A DNA stretch of 64,000 nt from Candidatus Solirubrobacter pratensis (lineage in GTDB: Bacteria > Actinomycetota > Thermoleophilia > Solirubrobacterales > Solirubrobacteraceae), in assembly GCF_000425945.1 (NCBI RefSeq), contig NZ_KE384480.1, forward strand, positions 528,599 to 592,598, given 5' to 3'. Shown here in pieces: positions 1 to 7,026 of this stretch. How positions within the stretch are numbered: the first letter of the stretch is position 1; the number at the start of each line of letters is the position of its first letter. The translations under genes were made by a program, and so were the position numbers. A model generated the notes under the pieces. That model made no database searches. It was not told where the DNA came from and saw only the letters and a program-made list of their open reading frames with translations.

Positions 1-130
1 CTTCGACGAGATGGGCCGCCGGGGCCTGCTCCTGCTGCTCGACACGATGGAATCTGCGCAGTGGCCGCCTCCCAACCGTGTCGTCGAGCCTGAATTGGTG
101 GTGCGAGCGAGCACCGGAGCGCCACGGTGA
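1..130 (+). CDS. LacI-family transcriptional regulator, C-terminal end (partial)
   Basis: Only the last 42 codons are in the window, ending at TGA 128-130. The peptide contains MGRRGLLLLLDTME and ends VVEPELVVRASTGAPR, which is the usual end of LacI/GalR repressors (the final sugar-binding-domain helix, then the PELVVRAST motif). The stop overlaps the GTG start of the aldose epimerase by 4 bases, so the two are probably co-translated. A sugar-responsive repressor next to galM is a common arrangement. The ligand cannot be told from this fragment. Confidence 0.8.
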   Translation, partial: FDEMGRRGLLLLLDTMESAQWPPPNRVVEPELVVRASTGAPR

Positions 131-1173
131 GCGCTCACATCCGGTGCGCGCGACCGGGTGTCACGCGGACGCCGTCCGGCGCGCTCCCCGACGGCCGCGA
201 GGTCGACCGTTACACGCTGACGACGCCGGGCGCGATTGCGGTCTCCGTACTCACCTACGGCGGCATCCTGCAGTCGGTCGAGGTGCCCGACCGCGAGGGC
301 AGACCGGCGAACGTGACGCTCGGCTTCGCCGACCTGGGCGGCTACACGGCGCCGTCCTACGTGGCCGCGACTCCGTTCTTCGGTGCGCTGATCGGCCGCT
401 ACGCCAACCGGATCGCGCGCGGGCGCTTCACGCTCGACGGCACGACGTACGAGCTGCCGTGCAACGACCCGCCGAACCACCTCCACGGCGGGGGGCCCTT
501 CGGATTCGACGTGCAACTGTGGGAGGCGGAGCCGTTCACCACCGCCACGGCGGCCGGCCTGCGGCTGCGGCTCGTCTCGCCCGCGGGAGCGGGCGGCTAC
601 CCGGGCACGCTGCGGACGACCGTGACCTACACGCTCGCCGCCGATCTGCGGGTGGACTACGAGGCGAAGACCGACGCGCCGACTGTGGTGAACCTCACCT
701 GCCACCCGTACTGGAACCTGGCGGGCGAGGGCAACGGGACGATCCACGAGCACCTGCTGCGGCTCGGCGCGTCGCTCTACACGCCGGTCGACGACACGCA
801 GATCCCGACCGGCGAGCTGCTGCCGGTCGCCGGGACGCCGATGGACTTCACGCGCCCGCGCCCGCTCGGCGACGGCTATGACCACAACTGGGTGCTCGAC
901 GGCGGCCCGGCCGCCGTGCTGAGCGATCCCGGCAGCGGCCGCGTGCTGACCGTGCTGACCGACCAGCCGGGCCTTCAGGTCTACTCCGGCAACTTCCTCG
1001 ACGGGACGCTGCGCGGCGCGAGCGGGCGCCCGTACCCGCGCGGCGCCGGCGTCGCGCTCGAGACCCAGCACTTCCCGGACTCGCCCAATCGCCCCGCGTT
1101 CCCGTCGACCGTGCTGCGGCCGGGGGAGACGTACCGCTCGAGCACGAGCTTCCGCTTCTCGGTGACGCGGTAG
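127..1173 (+). CDS. galM: Aldose 1-epimerase (mutarotase), GalM family
   Basis: 348 aa, the normal length for GalM. It interconverts alpha and beta anomers of hexoses such as galactose or glucose in the cytoplasm. Family marks in order: GRYANRIARGRF near residue 97, NHLHGG (first active-site His) near 118, TCHPYWNL (second catalytic His) near 192, and ALETQHFPDSPN (catalytic Glu) near 312. The GTG start overlaps the preceding lacI-type stop, and a small membrane ORF starts on its TAG. The coupling to a LacI regulator and the ROK genes downstream suggests a sugar-use locus; the sugar is not evident. Confidence 0.93.
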   Translation: MSAHIRCARPGVTRTPSGALPDGREVDRYTLTTPGAIAVSVLTYGGILQSVEVPDREGRPANVTLGFADLGGYTAPSYVAATPFFGALIGRYANRIARGRFTLDGTTYELPCNDPPNHLHGGGPFGFDVQLWEAEPFTTATAAGLRLRLVSPAGAGGYPGTLRTTVTYTLAADLRVDYEAKTDAPTVVNLTCHPYWNLAGEGNGTIHEHLLRLGASLYTPVDDTQIPTGELLPVAGTPMDFTRPRPLGDGYDHNWVLDGGPAAVLSDPGSGRVLTVLTDQPGLQVYSGNFLDGTLRGASGRPYPRGAGVALETQHFPDSPNRPAFPSTVLRPGETYRSSTSFRFSVTR

Positions 1174-1361
1174 TGCGCAGCGACGCCGAGTCGGTCGTGA
1201 TCGTCGTCTGGGTCGTGCTCGCCCTCGTCCTGCTCGCCGGGGCCATCTACGACGCCACCGGCGCAGGTGGCTGGGCGCTGCACGTCGTCATCCTGGTGGC
1301 CGGAGAGCTGGTGCTCGCAGGCGCTGGACGGCTCGCGCTGCGCGCGGTCCGGCCCCGGTGA
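1173..1361 (+). CDS. Small two-helix membrane protein, unknown function
   Basis: 62 aa from a GTG that shares its G with the galM stop codon. It has two hydrophobic stretches (about residues 8-24 and 33-50) separated by a short GAGG turn, and a basic tail RLALRAVRPR, so a small integral membrane hairpin is likely. I recognise no family. The start-stop coupling to galM and good codon use favour a real gene, but at this size and GC content a chance ORF cannot be excluded. Confidence 0.5.
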   Translation: MRSDAESVVIVVWVVLALVLLAGAIYDATGAGGWALHVVILVAGELVLAGAGRLALRAVRPR

Positions 1362-1371
1362 GCGCGCCGGG

Positions 1372-1407
1372 TTGACAAAAATGCCGGAGCCGGGACAAAG
1401 TTCGAGG
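1372..1407 (+). promoter_or_regulatory. Probable promoter region of the first ROK gene
   Basis: A TTGACA hexamer at 1372-1377 is followed about 18 bases later by CAAAGT and then the ATG at 1408. The second ROK gene has the same layout (TTGACT at 2664, AAAG about 17 bases later, start about 35 bases after the TTGAC). The shared arrangement suggests a conserved promoter with a very short leader. The -10 assignment is weak. Confidence 0.4.
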
Positions 1408-2619
1408 ATGGAATCAGGCAGCGGATCCCTGGAGGCGCTCCGGGAGGCGAACCGGCTGCGCGTCATCGACGCGCTCCGGCACGAGGGGAGCGCCAGCAGG
1501 ACCGACCTGGTCCGCATCACGGGCCTCTCGCGCACGACGATCACGACGCTGGTCGGCGACCTGCAGGAGCGCGGCCTGGTGGTCGAGCAGGAGGAGCATG
1601 CCGTCGAGCGGCCGGAGCGCCCCGGTCGCGGCCGCCCGCCCGTCCTGCTGCGCCTGGCGCCGTCGGCCGGCGCCGCGCTCGGGCTCGACTTCGGCCACCG
1701 CCACGTGCGCGTCGCGGTCGCCGACCTGTCCTCGACGGTGCTGGCGGAGCGGCGCATCGACGTCGATGTCGACGTCGCCGCGGCGACCGCGCTCGATGCC
1801 GCCGCCGGGCTGGTGGAGGAGGTCCTGCGCGAGGCCGGCGTGGACCGCGCGCAGGTCGTCGGTGCCGGGATGGGCCTGCCGGGGCCGATCGACCGCCGCA
1901 CGGGCACCGTCGGCTCCTCGGTGATCCTGCCGGGCTGGGCGGGGGTGCACGCCGCCGAAGAGCTCGCGCGCCGGATCGACTTCCACGTGGAGGTCGACAA
2001 CGACGCCAACCTCGGCGCCCTGGCCGAGTTCTCGCTCGGTGCCGGGCGCGGAATGCAGGACATGGTCTACGTCAAGGTCTCCTCGGGGATCGGCGCCGGC
2101 CTCGTGCTCGGCGGGCGGCTGCACCACGGCGCGACCGGCATCGCAGGGGAGATCGGGCACGTGCAGGTGCGCGCCGACGGCGCCGTATGCCGCTGCGGCA
2201 ACCGCGGCTGCCTGGAGACCGTGGCGTCCGGCCCGGCGCTGTTGAACGTGCTGCGCCCCGTCCACGACGAGAGCCTGACGCTGGCCGGGATGCTCGAGCT
2301 GGCAGCGGCCGGGGACCTCGGCACGCAGCGCGTGATCAACGACGCGGGCCGCGCCATCGGCCAGGCGCTGGGCGATCTCTGCAACTCGCTGAACCCGTCG
2401 ATGATCGTCGTCGGCGGCGACGTCAGCGCGGCTGGCGCCCCGCTGCTCGACGGCATCCGCGAGACCGTCGACCGCTACGCGCAGCCGGGTGCCGCGCAGG
2501 CCGTGACCGTCACGCGCGGCGTGCTCGGCGAGCGCGCCGAGGTGCTCGGCGCGCTGACGCTGGTGATCGCCGACACGGAGCGGCTGCGCTCGGTCGGACT
2601 CGCCGCATTGGTGTCATAA
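1408..2619 (+). CDS. ROK-family transcriptional repressor (copy 1)
   Basis: 403 aa from ATG 1408; an in-frame ATG at 1381 is possible but would overlap the probable promoter. The N-terminal winged helix (about residues 10-75, with TGLSRTTITTLVGDLQERG) is followed by the actin-like sugar-kinase fold with the phosphate loop DFGHRHVRVAVADL. The catalytic-region motif is VDNDANLGAL and the zinc motif CRCGNRGCLE. ROK repressors (NagC/Mlc/XylR type) bind sugars or sugar phosphates. The next gene is a close paralogue in the same orientation, so a tandem duplication is likely. Ligand unknown; the neighbouring galM suggests carbohydrate control. Confidence 0.92.
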   Translation: MESGSGSLEALREANRLRVIDALRHEGSASRTDLVRITGLSRTTITTLVGDLQERGLVVEQEEHAVERPERPGRGRPPVLLRLAPSAGAALGLDFGHRHVRVAVADLSSTVLAERRIDVDVDVAAATALDAAAGLVEEVLREAGVDRAQVVGAGMGLPGPIDRRTGTVGSSVILPGWAGVHAAEELARRIDFHVEVDNDANLGALAEFSLGAGRGMQDMVYVKVSSGIGAGLVLGGRLHHGATGIAGEIGHVQVRADGAVCRCGNRGCLETVASGPALLNVLRPVHDESLTLAGMLELAAAGDLGTQRVINDAGRAIGQALGDLCNSLNPSMIVVGGDVSAAGAPLLDGIRETVDRYAQPGAAQAVTVTRGVLGERAEVLGALTLVIADTERLRSVGLAALVS

Positions 2620-2663
2620 CTCGTCATTTATCGGCGCCGGCCACCCCGTACTCATTCGGTGCC

Positions 2664-2698
2664 TTGACTCAAAGGCGGTCGTGCGAAAGGGTCCTCGG
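2664..2698 (+). promoter_or_regulatory. Probable promoter of the second ROK gene
   Basis: TTGACT at 2664-2669 with AAAG about 17 bases downstream, just before GTG 2699. It mirrors the element in front of the first ROK gene, which supports both. If it is right, an alternative GTG start at 2681 would lie inside the promoter. Confidence 0.35.
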
Positions 2699-3898
2699 GT
2701 GGGGTCGCTGGAGGATCTGCGGGAGCTGAACCGGCTGCGCGTCGTGGACGAGCTGCGGCTGCGCGGAAGCGCCAGCCGCGGGGAGATCGCCGCGGCGACG
2801 GGTCTCTCGCGCACGACCGTCACGACGCTGGTCGCCGACCTGCAGCAGCGCGGGCTGGTGATCGAGATCCCGGGCGAGCGCCATGCGCGCGGGCGACCGC
2901 CGCTGCACCTGCGCCTGGACGCGCTCGCGGGCGCCGCCCTGGGCGTCGACTTCGGCCACCGCCACGTGCGCGTCGCGGTCGCCGACCTCTCGTCGACGGT
3001 GCTCGAGGAGCGCCGCGTCGAGCTCGACGTCGACGGCTCGGCGGCCGCGGCCCTGGACGTCGCGGCCGCGCTCTCGCTCGAGCTGCTCGCACGCGCGGGC
3101 ATCGATCCCGCGCGCGTCGTCGGTGCGGGCATGGGTCTACCGGGCCCGCTCGACGCGCGCACCGCGCGGGTCGGCTCCGCCATGATCCTGCGCGGCTGGG
3201 CGGGGCTGCATGCGGCGCGCGAGCTCGAGCGGCGCCTCGGCGTGCCGGTCTCCGTCGACAACGACGCGAACCTCGGCGCGCTGGCCGAGACGTCGCTCGG
3301 CGCCGGGCGCGGCATGCGGGACGTCATCTACGTGAAGGTCTCGTCGGGGATCGGCGCGGGACTGGTGGCCGGCGGGCGGCTGCACCACGGCGCGACGGGG
3401 ATCGCCGGGGAGATCGGCCACGTCCGGGTGCGCGAGGACGGCGCGGTGTGCCGCTGCGGCAACCGCGGCTGCCTGGAGACCGTGGCCTCGGCGCCGGCCC
3501 TGTTGGAATCGCTGCGCCCGGCCTATGGGAGCGACTTGACGGTGCGTGGGATGCTCGACCTCGCGGTCGGCGGCAACCTCGGCGCCCAGCGCGTGATCGA
3601 GGACGCCGGCCGGGCGATCGGCCGCGCCGTCGCGGACCTCTGCAACTCGCTCAATCCCGAAGCGGTGATCGTCGGCGGCGAGCTGAGCGCAGCCGGCGCC
3701 GCGCTGGTGCACGGCATCCGCGAGTCGGTCGACCGCTACGCGCAGCCGGGCGCCGCCGAGGCCGTGCGCGTGCTGGCGGGCCGGCTGGGCGAGCGCGCCG
3801 AGGTGCTCGGGGCGCTCACGCTCGTGATCGGCGACACCGAGCGCCTGAGCTCGGCCGGCCTGGCGCCGCTGCGCGACGCGCGGGCCGTGCCTGTCTAG
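2699..3898 (+). CDS. ROK-family transcriptional repressor (copy 2)
   Basis: 399 aa from GTG 2699, chosen because it aligns with the start of copy 1 (both run into GSLE.LRE.NRLRV); GTG 2681 is also in frame. The order is the same: winged helix with TGLSRTTVTTLVADLQQRG, DFGHRHVRVAVADL phosphate loop, VDNDANLGAL, and CRCGNRGCLETVAS zinc motif. Long stretches are identical to copy 1, while the linker after the HTH and the sugar-domain face differ. The stop shares the bases CTAG with the stop of the convergent acyl-CoA mutase gene. The two may have diverged for different ligands. Confidence 0.92.
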   Translation: MGSLEDLRELNRLRVVDELRLRGSASRGEIAAATGLSRTTVTTLVADLQQRGLVIEIPGERHARGRPPLHLRLDALAGAALGVDFGHRHVRVAVADLSSTVLEERRVELDVDGSAAAALDVAAALSLELLARAGIDPARVVGAGMGLPGPLDARTARVGSAMILRGWAGLHAARELERRLGVPVSVDNDANLGALAETSLGAGRGMRDVIYVKVSSGIGAGLVAGGRLHHGATGIAGEIGHVRVREDGAVCRCGNRGCLETVASAPALLESLRPAYGSDLTVRGMLDLAVGGNLGAQRVIEDAGRAIGRAVADLCNSLNPEAVIVGGELSAAGAALVHGIRESVDRYAQPGAAEAVRVLAGRLGERAEVLGALTLVIGDTERLSSAGLAPLRDARAVPV

Positions 3899-5583
3899 AA
3901 CACCGGCACTTCGGTGTACGAGCCCCACACCGTCTGCAGCGCCTCGACGATCTCGCCTTCGGTCGTGTGCAGCCGGGCGGCGTCGAGCAGGAACGGCATC
4001 AGGTTCGTCCGCTCCTGCGCCGCGGCCTGCTTGAGCGCGGCCAGCGCGTTCTCGACCGCGGCGCCGTCGCGCGCGGCCCGGACCGCCTGCACGCGCCCCA
4101 CCTGCTTGCGCTCGAGCGCGGGATCGATGTGCAGGATCGGGGTCTCGGCGTCGTCGCCCTCGGTGTAGCCGTTGACGCCGACGAGGATGCGCTTGCGGGT
4201 GTCGTAGTCGAGCTGGAGCTCGTACGCCGCATCGGCGATCTCGCGCTGGGGGAATGACCGCTTGACCGCCTCGACCATGCCGCCGAGCTCGTCGATCTTG
4301 GCGAAGTAGTCGTAGGCCATCTGCTCCATGCGATCCGTCAGCCCCTCGACGAAGTAGGAGCCGCCGAGCGGGTCGATCGTGTTGGTCACGCCCGTCTCGT
4401 GGGCGATGATCTGCTGCGTGCGCAACGCCACGCGCACCGCGTGCTCGGTCGGGAGCGCGAGCGCCTCGTCGAACGAGTTCGTGTGCAGCGACTGGGTTCC
4501 CCCAAGCACGCCGGCCAGTGCCTCGATCGCCGTGCGGGCGATGTTGTTCAGCGGCTGCTGCGCGGTCAGCGACACGCCGGCCGTCTGCGTGTGGAAGCGC
4601 ATCAGCCACGAGCGCGGGTTCTTGGCGCCGTAGGTCTCGCGCAGCTCGCGCGCCCAGATGCGGCGCGCGGCGCGGTACTTGGCGATCTCCTCGAAGAAGT
4701 CGATGTGCGCGTTGAAGAAGAAGCTCAGCCGCGGCGCGAAGTCGTCGACGTCGAGCCCGCGCTCGATCGCCTGCTCGACGTAGGTCAGTCCGTCCTTGAG
4801 CGTGAACGCGAGCTCCTGGGCCGCCGTCGAGCCGGCCTCGCGGATGTGGTAGCCGGAGATCGAGACCGGGTGCCAGCGCGGCGTGTTGTACGTCGACCAC
4901 TCGACCAGGTCGCCCAGCAGGCGCATCGCCGGGTCGACCGGGAAGCACCATTCCTTCTGGGCGATGTACTCCTTGAGGATGTCGGCCTGGATCGTGCCGC
5001 CCAGGCGGTCCGCCGGGACGCCGGCGCGCTCGGCGGCCGCGACGTAGAACGCCATCATGATCGCCGCCGGCGCGTTGATCGTCATCGAGACGGTGACCTT
5101 GCCGAGGTCGATGCCGGCGAACAGCGTCTGCATGTCGTCGACCGTGTCGATCGCGACGCCCTCGCGCCCGACCTCGCCGAGCGAGCGCTGGTGGTCGGAG
5201 TCGTGCCCCATCAGCGACGGCATGTCGAACGCGGTCGAGAGCCCGGTCTGCCCGTGGTCGAGCAGGTAGCGGAAGCGCTCGTTGGTCTCCTCCGCGGTGC
5301 CGAAGCCGGCGAACTGCCGCATCGTCCACAGGCGCCCGCGGTACATCGACGGATACACGCCGCGCGTGAACGGATACTCGCCCGGAACGCCGATCTGATC
5401 GGCAGCCGGGAGGTCGGCCTCGGTGTAGAGCGGCCGGATCGGCTCGCCCGAGAGCGTCGTGAACGGGACGTCGCGCTCAGGCGTCGCCGCGTACTTGCGC
5501 TGCCACTCGTTCAGATCCCCAGGCGGGATCGCGGTATCAGGAGGAATTGCGATAGTCGGATGATCGCATATCCGTGAAGTCAC
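3895..5583 (-). CDS. Adenosylcobalamin-dependent acyl-CoA mutase, large subunit (isobutyryl-CoA-mutase-like)
   Basis: 562 aa from GTG 5583. It has the substrate TIM-barrel but no C-terminal B12-binding domain, so it needs a separate small subunit, which is not in this window. Motifs are YRGRLWTMRQFAGFGTAEET near residue 81, STAFDMPSLMGHDSD near 116, and DILKEYIAQKEW near 201. The Gln at about 209 sits where methylmalonyl-CoA mutases have a carboxylate-binding Arg (VRN); isobutyryl-CoA mutases have Gln there, so a branched acyl-CoA substrate is inferred. The start is unsure: the N-terminus overlaps the 3' end of the upstream MarR gene by about 47 bases. AdoCbl could come from the adenosyltransferase at 26071. 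Confidence 0.88.
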   Translation of the reverse strand: MTSRICDHPTIAIPPDTAIPPGDLNEWQRKYAATPERDVPFTTLSGEPIRPLYTEADLPAADQIGVPGEYPFTRGVYPSMYRGRLWTMRQFAGFGTAEETNERFRYLLDHGQTGLSTAFDMPSLMGHDSDHQRSLGEVGREGVAIDTVDDMQTLFAGIDLGKVTVSMTINAPAAIMMAFYVAAAERAGVPADRLGGTIQADILKEYIAQKEWCFPVDPAMRLLGDLVEWSTYNTPRWHPVSISGYHIREAGSTAAQELAFTLKDGLTYVEQAIERGLDVDDFAPRLSFFFNAHIDFFEEIAKYRAARRIWARELRETYGAKNPRSWLMRFHTQTAGVSLTAQQPLNNIARTAIEALAGVLGGTQSLHTNSFDEALALPTEHAVRVALRTQQIIAHETGVTNTIDPLGGSYFVEGLTDRMEQMAYDYFAKIDELGGMVEAVKRSFPQREIADAAYELQLDYDTRKRILVGVNGYTEGDDAETPILHIDPALERKQVGRVQAVRAARDGAAVENALAALKQAAAQERTNLMPFLLDAARLHTTEGEIVEALQTVWGSYTEVPVF

Positions 5584-6073
5584 CCTCCGATGCGCGCACG
5601 CGCTCGAGGATCGACGACAGCCGCTCGAGGTCCTCATCGGGCAGCGGGCGCATGCCGAAGGCGAACTCGTTCAGCGCCTCCGTCGCCTTGCGGGCCGTCT
5701 CCCGGCCGGCCTCCGTGATCTCGGCGAGCGTGGTGCGGCGGTCGGTCGGGTGCGGCTCGCGCGTGACCAGCCCGGAGCGCTCCAGCTGGTCGATGATGTT
5801 GGTCACGCTCGTGCGGTGGACCTGCAGGCGCACGCCCATCTTCCCGAGCGGGAGCGAGCCGCGGCGGCTGAAGTACAGGAGCATCAGCGCCTCGTAGCGG
5901 GGGAACGTGAGCCCGAACGGCTTCAGCACGCCGTTCAGCCGCGCCAGCAGGATCTGCTGGACGCGCATGATCGAGGTCACGGCGCTCATGGATGGGCCGG
6001 GCGCCTCGCCCCAGCGCTCGGTCCACTGGCGGCGGGCCTCGGCGATCGGGTCGAAAGGGAGGCTGTCTGACAT
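5537..6073 (-). CDS. MarR-family transcriptional regulator
   Basis: 178 aa from ATG 6073. It has the MarR winged helix: LTFPRYEALMLLYFSRRG (dimer and HTH helices), then LQVHRTSVTNIIDQLERSG (recognition helix) and the wing TREPHPTDRRTTLAEITEAG. It lies directly upstream of the acyl-CoA mutase and overlaps it, so the two are likely one transcript and the regulator may control the acyl-CoA pathway, possibly through an acyl-CoA or aromatic ligand (inference). Confidence 0.88.
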   Translation of the reverse strand: MSDSLPFDPIAEARRQWTERWGEAPGPSMSAVTSIMRVQQILLARLNGVLKPFGLTFPRYEALMLLYFSRRGSLPLGKMGVRLQVHRTSVTNIIDQLERSGLVTREPHPTDRRTTLAEITEAGRETARKATEALNEFAFGMRPLPDEDLERLSSILERVRASEGDFTDMRSSDYRNSS

Positions 6074-6126
6074 GTCTCGCGGGCCAATCTGTCACACGCC
6101 CCGGACTCATACGTAGGACCTGGTGG

Positions 6127-6409
6127 ATGCGCACCGACGCGGAGCTGCTGGGCGCCGACTTCGGCGCGGCCGCTGCGAGTCGGTGCGCGGCTCGGCGATC
6201 GCCTGGCTGCTCGCGATCGCGCGCAACCTCCTGCTCGACGCGGCCCGCCGCGGGCGCGTCGCGGACGCGGCGCGGCTGAAGCTCGGGATCGCGCCGATCT
6301 CACTCGACGACGAGGCGCTGGAGCGGATCGAGGCGCGCGGGCGCGTCGACGTCGAGGCGTCGCTCGCGCGGCTGCCGGAGCCACAGCGGGTCGCGATGGT
6401 CAAGCGCGA
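6127..6409 (+). pseudogene. Decayed ECF sigma factor remnant
   Basis: A short N-terminal scrap (MRTDAELLGADFGA, about 6127-6168) is followed in another frame by SAIAWLLAIARNLLLDAARR and then ISLDDEALERIEARGR and ASLARLPEPQRVAM. These match regions 2.3-2.4, the linker and the start of region 4 of extracytoplasmic-function sigma factors. The middle of region 2 is deleted, the frame changes, and the sequence stops being sigma-like after about 6400, before the region-4 HTH is complete. It cannot make a working sigma factor. Confidence 0.6.
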
Positions 6410-7026
6410 GTCGCGTTCTGTCGCGCCCCGGCGGGCTCGCCGGTCACGAGCGATCATCGCCGGGGGCGCGATCGCGCACGAACGCCCATCGGCGCGCAGG
6501 GAATCCGGGGGGTGCCTCACGAACCTTCGAACTATTCGAAGGTTCGTAGGGCACCCGCTTGCGGCATCGCCGAAAGCGATCATCCCGTCCTCGCGGGCCG
6601 CGCAGGCGAACTGACCCGCTCCCTTACCAGCGCAGCTCGCCGGCCCGAGAGCGCGAGCCCGCGGAGATTTGCGGCTGCCACGCAGTTCGCCGGCCCGAGG
6701 GCGGGCCTGCGGAGACGCCGCGGCCGCTCCACGGCCGAGAACTGCGCGGTGAGGGGACCGCGGGTCTGTCTCGCCCGCCGGGCTCGCCGGTCACGAGCGA
6801 TCATCGCCGGCGGCGCGATCGCGCACGAACGCCCATCGCCGCGCACGGAATCCGGGGGTGCCTCACGAGCCGATCGCCCGCCGGACGCGCGCTGCGCCAT
6901 CGGCGCGAGGCCGCTGCCGCACCAGCGCGCCGTCGCCGCCCGCCTGCTCATGGCGATCAGGACGCGGCCGGCGATCGCGCCGTCCTCCCTCACCCGCGCG
7001 ACGACCGTCTATTACCTCGGCCGCAC
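6410..7026. repeat. Gene desert with two copies of a ~105-bp intergenic repeat
   Basis: Bases about 6419-6527 and 6764-6870 are two near-identical copies of about 105 bp (sharing GGCTCGCCGGTCACGAGCG and TGCCTCACGA), in the same orientation. Between them, at about 6627, is TTACCAGCGCAGCTCGCCG, which recurs with one change near 20983 in another desert. I see no plausible gene. The family looks like a degenerate intergenic repeat, possibly a miniature mobile unit. Confidence 0.6.
6519..6547. repeat. Perfect 13-bp inverted repeat with 3-base loop
   Basis: ACGAACCTTCGAA, then CTA, then its exact reverse complement. It sits at the end of the first copy of the intergenic repeat and is absent from the second copy, which diverges at this point. 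It could be a terminator-type hairpin without a T-tract, a protein-binding palindrome, or an insertion scar. Confidence 0.6.

Noticed and set aside
6519..6547. LexA/SOS box
   Set aside because: The GAAC-N4-GTTC spacing is not met, and no damage-response gene is near.
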